62,000 nucleotides of DNA from Adiantum capillus-veneris (Eukaryota > Streptophyta > Polypodiopsida > Polypodiales > Pteridaceae): the NCBI GenBank assembly GCA_014529385.2, contig CM043961.1:15542478-15604477 (forward strand). The letters run 5' to 3'. The position numbers and the translations under genes were made by a program. Below, one piece after another: positions 34,941 through 44,400 of the stretch. Position 1 is the first letter of the stretch. Each line of letters opens with the position of its first letter. Below the pieces are notes generated by a model. The model was not told the DNA's origin, searched no databases, and saw only the letters and a program-made list of their open reading frames with translations.

Positions 34941-36582
34941 GGTGACCGCGGAGAGCACGACGGCTTTGAGAGCTTCGAGGCGATAGCTCGCTCGCTCTCG
35001 ACGGTGGAGTTCGATCGCGGAGTTTCACGGAGAGCGATTTTAGCTTGAGGAGCATTGTCTTTGGAGCTTAGGAGCTTGGTGTGGTCAAGCTTGGTCGAGG
35101 AGGCGGTTGCGGCTTCCTTGGTGAGAGGAGCTTTTGAGCTCAGTGGAGCTCGTTAGAGAAGTGCTCGGCGGAGGAGAGTTTGACATTCGAGTGCTTGGAT
35201 GCTGTTGTGGCAGAGCTCTTGTGTTGGAGCTTGCATTGAGAGGACATTGCATCACGCAGAGTGGAGCAGGAGCAGGTTCAAGACTGTGTGCAGCTCGTTT
35301 TTGCCATTTTCGGGCTCTAAAACGCAGTTTTTTGCGTAGCTCCGTCATACAGAGTCAGATCTACATGATCCAGGAGTTTAGGTCAGGGTTTTGGCACGCT
35401 CCGGACGCGATGGTGATGTCTATTTGCTGAAATTATGCTTTGAATTACAGCAGGTACAGCAGCAAGTTTATTTGTGCACTCTCGGGTCCCAAAAACACTG
35501 TTTTTGGCATAGCTTTCACACCCGGACTCGGATACATATGATCCAGGAGTTTACCTTGGGGTTTTGGCACGCTCCGGACGCGCTCGTCATATCAGAATTT
35601 TAAAATTCTGAACGCTGAATTTTCTGCAGCAGTAGTTGTTTATTGTGTGTCGAGGATTCCACACATGGTTTGCTCTCAGATGTGAGAGTGATATTTGCTG
35701 CAAGTTTCCTCACAGGTGGGAGGATACGATGTATGCCTTATGTGGTTTGATGCTCAAGGAGACTAATGTGATTGCATTTTGAGCTCGGCAATGTATGCCT
35801 CGAGCATGTTTTTTTGGCAGTCACAGGTAGAGCAGATATTTGTGTACTAGATTTGCAGGTGTTTGCAATGATGTATGCAAAATGTGGAGATTGGTGCATG
35901 CATTTGGAGTGTGATTTGACGCGCTTTGGTTGCTCATGGTTTTGAGCGTGCAATCAGTTTGGTTACTGGTTTTGTGGCCGTTTTACTGACGAAACTCTGG
36001 CGAAATTTTCCAAGGAGTTTTATGCGCATCATTTATGCGATCTAGGTAGAGATTGCGGGTTGCACTCAGCATTTGTGTGCGGTGTTCTCTGCAGGTGGGA
36101 GATTTGTGCGTGTGTATGCATCGATACCGCACAGTGTGGGCTTGGTGATTAGCTCACGGGTTTGACAGGCGTACAGTTATCTTGGCACACTCACAGGAGT
36201 GAGTATTGTGATGTATGCTTGTGTGGCTACGAGCTAGGTAGCCGGATTCGAGCACTAATGGCTTGAGGTTTTTCAGCAGGTTTCAGCTACAGGTTTACAA
36301 GTTTACAGGCAGGTTTGAGGGCTTATTTGGGTGCTGAATTTTCAGCCATTGTTTCCTCTTTGCAGGTGTCCATGTATGGCTCAGTTGTAGGCTGATTTGG
36401 GATACATTTGTGACTTGTTTATGCAGTTGTTTAAGAGCTGAATTTTGGGGCTGTTTTGGGGCTGATTTGCAGCCATATTTTACAGCCATATTTGCAGACT
36501 TTTGTTGATGCAATTCGAGCCAGTTTAGGGCTGATTTGGTTGACATTTGCTACTCATTGTTGGTTGCTCTTTGGCGAGCATT

Positions 36583-38436
36583 ATGGCTGATTTTTCATTT
36601 GACTTCCAGCGTTATGGTCTGACACAGTTTGATGGTACAGATTTTGTTGCTTGGAAGGAACATATGCTTGTTGCATTGACAGATTTGGGGCAGGATAAAC
36701 CCTTGCGTGGTTTATCGGCGAAGCCCAAGTCTATGAGTGATGATGATTGGCAGGATCTTGATGAGTTAGCAATGTCTACGATTCGTTTGCATCTGGTTGA
36801 GTCTGTTTACTGGCAGGTCTCGAGGGAGACTACAACTCATGCTTTATGGCAGAGTTTACATGCTATGTACGGGACATCCATGTTTACAGGGAAGTCTAGT
36901 CCCACTTCTATGTCCATGGGAGAGATTGGTCCCACACGCAAGTCTCGACGGCATAGAGACTTGACATGTTGGCATTGTGGACATAGAGGGCACATTAGGC
37001 GTCGATGTTTCAGGCGTTTGAGACAACGGAGGCGACAGATGCGTGATGCAGATTTGGGCATGACAGATGCTAGTGAGATCAGTACGGTGGTTACTGAGTA
37101 TGCTTGTGACGGCGATGTCACATTTACATCTAGCTTGTCTTCAGACGATCTTATGTCTACAGATTGCATATCGGATTGCACATTGTCTTCACATTGGTTA
37201 CTAGATTCAGATGCTACTTTCCATGTCACGTCGCATCGTGAGTGGTTTAGCACGTTTTCTAGTGGGAGACTTGGTTGTGTGCACATGGTTGATGGTGCTA
37301 TGTATGACATTGAGGGTACAGGAGATGTATGTTTGTCCTTGCCCAGTGGTATGAGATTTACCCTGCGTCATGTGCGTTATGTGCCAGATCTGAGACGGGA
37401 TTTGATCTCAGTCAGACAGTTACGGGATAGTGGATGTCAGATTTCGCTACGAGAGCGAGATTTTGTGATGCATTTGGGTTCGCTAGTGATTGCGAGAGGT
37501 GCCAGGAGTGGTACAGGTTACCCATTGCATGTGGATCACGCGAGAGACGGTGTTGTCTCTGTGATCATGCAGCCAGGTAGACAGCGAGAGAGCAGGCGAG
37601 TCTCTTTTGCTTGTGGGTTGCAGGATGCTTTGCATGGAGTGCAGAGTAGTGAGCTTGTTGTGCACACAGTTGGGGCACGACTTGAGCAATCACACAGAGA
37701 GGTGACAGAGTCAGACATACATGCTTTGCTAGTGACTGAGCAAAGCAGAGAGTCAGTTGTGCGAGATACTTCTATGCAGGATAGACAGGTAGAGCGGTCT
37801 TGCTCTAGTGAGTCACAACAGGAGGACGTTGTGCAAGAGTCTATGCATACGGAGTTAGAGCATGAGAGCTCTAGTGAGTCACAGCAGATTGAGTGGTCAT
37901 GTTTGCAGTGGATGATTGCAGAGGAGGCTGAGATGTCAGCGATTATGCAGTCATTCCTTTCTATGCTCGACAGTGAGCATGGGGATATAGTTGTGCAGGA
38001 TATGTCTTCCAGCAGACACCTAGAGCAGCTGGTTTGCTCTGAGGTTGCACGACAGGTTGATGCGTCTTTTGCGGACAGTCAGGAGATGCATGTGGCTGAC
38101 ACGCCTTGTCAGTCAGAGATGCCTATTGCCAGGGATATATATGTTGATGCATGCTCCGTAGAGCTAGCAGGGCCCGCTAGCATTGCATCGGCATTCGGTG
38201 GTCTCATGTATGAGATGTTGATCTTGAGACCGGATATCGCAGCTGCAGTGGGAGCATTTGCAGTTGGGATTGTCAGTTGTTTGTTGACTGATGATGGCAT
38301 AGTGCATGAGGGAGATATGCAGGTATTGCGTACATACTTGCAGTACGTGTGCGGTATGTCTGGTGGTGTATGGACTTACACGGGAGCAGGACAGCCGGAT
38401 GCACACGATCACAGCCAGCCAGTGGGCATTGGTTGA
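36583..38436 (+). CDS. Gag-protease-tail fusion ORF of the small copia element
   Basis: ATG at 36583 opens 618 uninterrupted codons. Order: copia gag N-terminus with QFDGTDFVAWKEHM and STIRLHLVES; a shortened gag middle; an intact zinc knuckle CWHCGHRGHIRRRC; an arginine-rich stretch; a retropepsin-like region with WLLDSDATFHVTSHREW. Its catalytic triad reads D-S-D where copia proteases have D-S-G. A Ser/Gln/Glu-rich segment follows. The end, LMYEMLILRPDIAAAVG, resembles the start of the copia RNase H region. Integrase, RT and most of RNase H are therefore deleted in frame. The Gag part may still make particles, while the protease is probably inactive; both are inference. Nearby in-frame TTG codons extend the frame upstream, but ATG fits the related gag at 19103. 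Confidence 0.85.
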   Translation: MADFSFDFQRYGLTQFDGTDFVAWKEHMLVALTDLGQDKPLRGLSAKPKSMSDDDWQDLDELAMSTIRLHLVESVYWQVSRETTTHALWQSLHAMYGTSMFTGKSSPTSMSMGEIGPTRKSRRHRDLTCWHCGHRGHIRRRCFRRLRQRRRQMRDADLGMTDASEISTVVTEYACDGDVTFTSSLSSDDLMSTDCISDCTLSSHWLLDSDATFHVTSHREWFSTFSSGRLGCVHMVDGAMYDIEGTGDVCLSLPSGMRFTLRHVRYVPDLRRDLISVRQLRDSGCQISLRERDFVMHLGSLVIARGARSGTGYPLHVDHARDGVVSVIMQPGRQRESRRVSFACGLQDALHGVQSSELVVHTVGARLEQSHREVTESDIHALLVTEQSRESVVRDTSMQDRQVERSCSSESQQEDVVQESMHTELEHESSSESQQIEWSCLQWMIAEEAEMSAIMQSFLSMLDSEHGDIVVQDMSSSRHLEQLVCSEVARQVDASFADSQEMHVADTPCQSEMPIARDIYVDACSVELAGPASIASAFGGLMYEMLILRPDIAAAVGAFAVGIVSCLLTDDGIVHEGDMQVLRTYLQYVCGMSGGVWTYTGAGQPDAHDHSQPVGIG

Positions 38437-38503
38437 GAGCGGTTTTCTCTCACCTTTTGTAGTCTTTAGACTAGGTTCCCTTGCTTAAAGGCACAGTCGC
38501 CTT

Positions 38504-38515
38504 TAAGTGGGAGGT
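38504..38515 (+). other. Polypurine tract of the small copia element
   Basis: TAAGTGGGAGGT immediately before the 3' LTR, the usual copia form (AAGTGGGAG). Confidence 0.75.
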
Positions 38516-38704
38516 TGTTGGGGTATAGGCGTCTGTGCCTTGCCCGGCCGCCTAGAGTCTGGGCGCCCACTGACTTGTATACCTTATACATAGCATAAGT
38601 GTATAGGGGGCTGCTCACTCTTTTGAGTCTCCCCACCCACATCGTGTCTGTCTCCTTCTCTCTCTCTCTCACTCTCCGTCTGTGGTGCTCCCCGATCCCC
38701 TTCA
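38516..38704 (+). repeat. 3' LTR of the small copia element (189 bp)
   Basis: Same 189 bases as 34735-34923 by eye, followed by the AGCCC target duplication. Confidence 0.95.
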
Positions 38705-39103
38705 AGCCCAGGCCCAGGCCTCAGTCCTCAGTCTTATGATATATACTAGACTCACTCTTATATATATACCCTACTCCCTCAAGAGAGAATGAGAGCATGT
38801 GGGACAAGTCCTCCACTCTCCTCCTTTCTCTTCCCACTTGCACCCTTAGACTTTCTAGTTTGGGCTTAGTTCCCTACTGGAAATTGACAGTTTTAAGGAT
38901 TCCGAGGGCATAGAGTGACCAAACGGAGGGCTGTAAAGCACGGCACGACCCTCTGACCGATACGCTCGTTTCGAGCTATCACACGGCCCATTCCACGACA
39001 CGCTCTAAAAATTCTAGCAAAAAAAACAAACAAAAAACACGCTAAAAACTAGTCACAAGGCCTCCTAGAGCAGCTTTTTGACACCTTAGGGTATCAAAAG
39101 CAC

Positions 39104-41443
39104 ATGCACTTACGCTCTGGGCGGGTGCTAGAACACGAGCATATTGAGGGTGCCTCTGTTCATACGGACACCCATTACCCATCCACGATAAGCTCTAGAC
39201 CCTCAGCGGGGACACAAGGTAGCACCACCCAAGACCCTAAAATAGCCGCTAGTGATTCCTCCTCCGACTCAGAAATCATGGAAGCATACCCTAACCAAAA
39301 CACTGAGAGAGAAGGCCATGCACCTCCCGAAGCTCCACAGCCTAGTACTAGTATGTTTAGCCGTTTCATGGAAACGTTAGGTAGAGCTACTCGCTCGGAA
39401 CCTGATGCAAATGAAGCACACGAAGGGGGTGGGGAAGTGGAATCTCCTTTCACATCGCACGTGGACCCCACACCCCCAAAGAGTGTCCATGTGGATATCC
39501 TACCAACTTCTTACCAAGAAGGCCCTGTTGAGCTGCCTCCTTCAGAAGTTTCCTCTAGAGTACCGTTGGTGGCAAGTAAAACCACGGGGAGCAACATTGC
39601 TTCTACCTCACAAGAAACCGTTAACACGTCGACTCTAGAAGGATTGTTCATTAATGATCATTGGACATACGACCTCCACACTGAGGTGTTGACGGATCTA
39701 CACTCTGGCCACGCCTACCATGTAGGATGGATAGAGAGTGTACAATCCACCTCTAGTGCCACGAGCATCGAAGATCAACAGAAAATGATCTGTAATGTTA
39801 TCCATGGCATTATTCAATCAGAAAGGCAAAACCGAGGGGTAAATATACTCTCAACTGGCCCCATGAGATTTCTGGATACGAGCAAGGCTCAACAGCCTAC
39901 TCTATCACAAATGGAGACTCCTCTAATGAGCCCCATGGACCCATCTTACGTCATTTCACCTGGGGTCTCTATGCAATCTGAGCCTCCGAGCGAAAACTTT
40001 AGCTTCCCTAACTTGGCTCAACCCTCTATCAAGGAAAACACAGTGCTCACTCCAGGGATAAGCCTGACAGAGAATGTACCGATGACATCTACGGTTAGCG
40101 CAGTGCCACTACCTAGTGTCGTAGTACCTAATATGGGGCCTCGACCATATGTGCCTCTAGCCCCTTATGCACACATGGCCCCCACAGCTCCAATTGTACC
40201 ACTTGCTTATGCTCCTCGAGTGCCGCTCCCTAGCTCTTATCCGAGTGGACCTATGCCAGGTTATGTTCCATATCCTGCATCATCCACACATATGCCAAGA
40301 CCGGTACCCGTTCCTCTCCCACATATGATTCCAAGAGTACCTCCACCGGCCCTACCTCCTCACATAGGTGACTTGGCAGCGTTTGCTCAAACCATAGGTC
40401 GATCTATCGCGGAAAATATGCGTCATGCATCTGATAGAGAGCCTAGAAGTAAGGCAGTACAAATTGCCAAACTCACGCAAAAATTCAATGGGGACGAAGA
40501 TGCTAGAAAACACATTGAAGTGTTTGAACAAGTATGTGATTCCTTAGGGGAACGCAACGAACTACATAAGTGCAATGCCTTAAGCTTGACATTAAGTGGG
40601 AAGGCTGGAGATTGGTATAGGACCCTAAGGGTGGACGAGAAAACAATCTACCCTACCCTTCGAAGGTTGTTTCTAAAGGAGTACATACGAGAAGGTGTGC
40701 TTTGGGGTGTAGCATCTCAGCTACAGAAGGCCGAACGTAAGGAAGGAGAGTCAGTAAGGGACTTCATTAGTTGTCTAAAGCACTTAAACTCTCGTTGCCC
40801 TGTAAATGAGCGCTTCAACAATAACCAACTGCTTGATCGATTCATTCGAGGGTTGAGGAATGAAGGAATCTATAATGGACTAGTGATTAGAGGTATCACA
40901 ACCTGGGAAGATGTCACTGCCAATGCAATCCAATTAGAGGACAACTTGATGATAGCAGGCATGAGGGTGTCTACTGACACGAGATCCACTAGCTCACAAG
41001 CCATTGAGTATGAACCCATGACTGCAAAGCCCATTGCCAATGAGCCAAAGGTATTTGAGACATTCTTGACAGACCTCACCAAGGCAATCCAAGAGTCTCT
41101 TAAGGATAATCGACCCCCTCAAAATAGTCACATGTATCCAAGAAGGGAGCAACAATGGTGTTCCATTTGCTTAGGTCCACATAGCACTAGTGAGTGCCCT
41201 ACGTTTAGAGTAAAATTTAATGGAACTTGCAACGCATGTGGTAGGTATGGTCACCAAGCTAAGGATTGTTTAATGATCAAACGTATGATGGCAAATAGAC
41301 CACCTGTAGCCTGGACGGATGCGCCTCGAGCTCCTGTATTGATGCCTACTCCACCTGTTGAGCAACTACCGCAACACATGGTCCCTAGATCTCAAAATGT
41401 TGTACAAGCTACACCGCTACCACCTCCTGTGCTAGGACCGTAG
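39104..41443 (+). CDS. Gag of the gypsy element (779 aa)
   Basis: Structural protein of the retrotransposon particle. It starts at the first ATG after the leader (MHLRSGRVLEH, a start typical of plant gypsy gag). Residues 1-340 are acidic and Ser/Pro-rich, and 345-420 are Pro-rich with repeated PLP and VPL words. The Retrotrans_gag core lies at about 455-590 with KFNGDEDARKHIEVFE, SGKAGDWYR and GESVRDFISCL. Two zinc knuckles follow: CSICLGPHSTSEC (a CX2CX3HX4C variant) and CNACGRYGHQAKDC (canonical, residues 709-722). It ends at a UAG at 41441-41443. The pol ORF is in the same frame directly beyond with no other stop in between, so either readthrough or a nonsense mutation separates them. Confidence 0.92.
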   Translation: MHLRSGRVLEHEHIEGASVHTDTHYPSTISSRPSAGTQGSTTQDPKIAASDSSSDSEIMEAYPNQNTEREGHAPPEAPQPSTSMFSRFMETLGRATRSEPDANEAHEGGGEVESPFTSHVDPTPPKSVHVDILPTSYQEGPVELPPSEVSSRVPLVASKTTGSNIASTSQETVNTSTLEGLFINDHWTYDLHTEVLTDLHSGHAYHVGWIESVQSTSSATSIEDQQKMICNVIHGIIQSERQNRGVNILSTGPMRFLDTSKAQQPTLSQMETPLMSPMDPSYVISPGVSMQSEPPSENFSFPNLAQPSIKENTVLTPGISLTENVPMTSTVSAVPLPSVVVPNMGPRPYVPLAPYAHMAPTAPIVPLAYAPRVPLPSSYPSGPMPGYVPYPASSTHMPRPVPVPLPHMIPRVPPPALPPHIGDLAAFAQTIGRSIAENMRHASDREPRSKAVQIAKLTQKFNGDEDARKHIEVFEQVCDSLGERNELHKCNALSLTLSGKAGDWYRTLRVDEKTIYPTLRRLFLKEYIREGVLWGVASQLQKAERKEGESVRDFISCLKHLNSRCPVNERFNNNQLLDRFIRGLRNEGIYNGLVIRGITTWEDVTANAIQLEDNLMIAGMRVSTDTRSTSSQAIEYEPMTAKPIANEPKVFETFLTDLTKAIQESLKDNRPPQNSHMYPRREQQWCSICLGPHSTSECPTFRVKFNGTCNACGRYGHQAKDCLMIKRMMANRPPVAWTDAPRAPVLMPTPPVEQLPQHMVPRSQNVVQATPLPPPVLGP

Positions 41444-41467
41444 CCCCCGCATCCAAGAGTCGCCCCT

Positions 41468-44400
41468 ATGAACCAAGTGGGTTGCGAGCCATCAACTGCT
41501 TATGCAGATGGTTGTGAGGAGGAAATAGACACTAGTATTGCCTACGGACTTGATACATTGGAAGAGTGTCCTATATACTACATGGAAGATTGTTGGGGAC
41601 AAGTCAAGCCGGTTTATCAAGCTGCTGCTCTCGCACCCAGAGGTCAAAATATCAACACCCAGGCTAGGAGGCCACCTCTTCAATGCTACGAGTGTGGTGG
41701 ACCACATCGAGTAGCGGAGTGCCCTATTAGGCTGCAAAAGAATGCTGCACAGATGCAAATGAATCAAGGGAGCACGTCTGCAATGCCAATACTCACATGT
41801 AATCGTTGTGGCATAGATCACTTGATTGCCCAATGCCCCTATAACCCAAATGCGCCTAAAATCACACCCCTGAATTTGGTCGAAATTGCTAGTGTGACAT
41901 CGCCAATACCACCCGTTGCACCCGCTTATGCGATTACACGGTCCATGCTTCAAGGGCCAGGACATATCCTCGAAGAGAGAGATACCGCGTCAGTTATCCA
42001 AGCAAAGAAAAAGAAGACACGAAGGAAGAAGTCGCAGAATACGGAAAATTCAAAGCCAAGTTCCAAAACAAACATAGGAACAGGAGATGACCCCGTGTAT
42101 ATGAATGACCTCGAGGATGATTCAGATTCAGTCGAGACAATGGAGACTAGAACCAATACCACAAAGGGAAAGACCGACAAAGAAAACCGTAACATGGAAC
42201 CAAATGAAAACCGAATAAGAGAAAACCATAAAGAGCCTCTGAAAACACCACAAGTGTTTCCAAATCCAATCCAAGACCCCCAAGATAAATCGCAGGGGCA
42301 AAAAGGGAAAAATCGTAAAAAGAAGATTGGGACGTATCCAAACCCAGTAGACGAGATTGAGCAGGTGAAACATCTAAGAGGTTTAGTGGAGGAGACTCAA
42401 AGGAAACTAGAACCAGAACCCATGCAGGTCAAAATTCATGACACAGTGTTTCCCACGCAAGTTCATCCACCCCACATGAACCATAGACCGTTAGCCATAT
42501 CTAGTATCATCCAAGAAGGGAGTGAGGACGGGACATCAGAAAGTGAGCATACACCCTTCTTGTTGGAAAGGATGTTTAACGAAGGAATACCTGATCCCAT
42601 TGAGGAATATGAGATTCCATCCTCACCAGTTCCTAGTCAAGGACCTACACCCTGCAAAACGCCAATGAATGTTGCCAAACTAGTGGACTTCATGTCTTCT
42701 GAGGTCCGAACCACGATCATAGCAAAGCTGTATGGAGATCCTGAGTTATTCCTTGCACTTCGAGCATTCCTTAACGGAGAGCTACGAACGGGATTACCGC
42801 AGTTTGCGCAACCAAATAGGCCTGACTCGATTATGATTGATGAGGAAAATCATGTGCAATCACTTGACTTAGATGGACACGAGTCTGTGATCGAGGTACC
42901 CATTAACGAATTAGGGCAGTATTTTGAAGGCGACGAGTCTAATGCGACCCTACCCATCACTACCAAGGGATTAACTATAAAGGGAATTCTTGATGGTGGT
43001 GCGGGAGTTAGCATCGTTACAAAAGATTGTTGGGAATCCATGGGAAAACCCCGCCTCAGTGTTACTAACATTGTGGTAAAGATGGCAAATGGTACCATAG
43101 CCAAACCTATGGGGATGCTCAAGGATCTTAAGATCAAAGTTCTAGGACACAAGGTACGACATACGTTCATTGTAATGGATTTCTCTAAACACCTTATGTC
43201 ATATGAAATGATTTTAGGACGACCATTCATGAGGGAAGCACAAATGGTTCACGATTGGTCTAAAAATCATGTCTATTTGCAATTCCAAGACTCTGTCCTT
43301 AGAGTGGATTTGGTGACTGGTAAGGTACACCCCTTAGGGAGTAAAACCATTATTGATCATCGCTCTGACACCACAGTTCACTCGGCCCCACTACAATATT
43401 GTTACACTTGTAAGAAGGATACAGACATTGGCCAAGATTCTCCTTATATGGATATCCTACCTAGGATGACTGAGTCGGACAATGTGGATTGGGTACACCT
43501 AGCTGCAACCATAGATACCTGGGGAAATAGAGGAACCACTTGGGTCACACCAGAGGGGGAAGAGGTACCACAAATTGCACCTCTGAACATGATAAGTGCC
43601 ATACATGCATCTTCTAAGGGCAAGGCAATTGTGGACCAATCTGACAGTGACACTGATAGCTCAATAGAAGACTTTGACCAACACGACTTGGACACTGACT
43701 CCCAGAGTGAAACGGATTCTGAATCTCATGAATTAGAGAGTGGAGCAAGTTCACAGTCAAAACATTCGGAAGGATCGAGCACATCAACCGATGATAGCTC
43801 CTCCGAGAGTGAAGAGGACACCAACGAGGACTCCTTTAGTGAGCCAGATCTAAATGCAAATCAAAAGCAGGTCTCAAATAAGAAAAAGAAAAACCTTAAG
43901 AGGCGTCGATATCGAGCCAATGTACGTGCTAGGATAAACAAGAAGAGATCCTCAGCAGAATGGCTCAGTTATATAGGAGCATGTGATGCTCATCGAAAAT
44001 TGGTAGACAATTGGGGTGAATATCTCCAAAATGTTATGTGGTGTAGACCACGACCCCATGACATAGCCCAATTAGAGATCATAGACAAGCCAAAGTTGAG
44101 CCGCGCTGCAAGGAGGCGTCAAAACCAAGAGTTAGCTCGACAACACAAGAAAGCAGAAATGGAAGCACAAACCAACGCACAACCAGAATCCACAGACTTG
44201 CATCCTGCACCAGAACATTTCAAATCTTACACCACAGGGGAAGCAAAGGTTGTGTACACAAAAGCCCAAAGAATACCTATCGATGGGAATAATGGAATCT
44301 ATGATGGTCCGGCAATAGTTAAAGAAATAGAATTAGCTGACCCCGGTGAAGAATCAAAACCTGTTTTTATTGCCCAAGACCTCACAGAAGTTGAAGAGGT

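Larger units (their letters stand above)
34735..38704 (+). mobile_element. Small non-autonomous copia element, level 3 of the nest
   Basis: Two 189-bp LTRs (34735-34923 and 38516-38704) look identical base for base. They are flanked by an exact AGCCC duplication (34730-34734 and 38705-38709). It carries an initiator-Met-type primer site, a 1.65 kb leader, one 618-codon ORF and a polypurine tract. It has no integrase or reverse-transcriptase core, so it must rely on enzymes from a related element. It inserted into an AAGCCC-rich stretch of the gypsy leader. Identical LTRs and an open ORF point to the youngest insertion in the nest. Confidence 0.95.
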
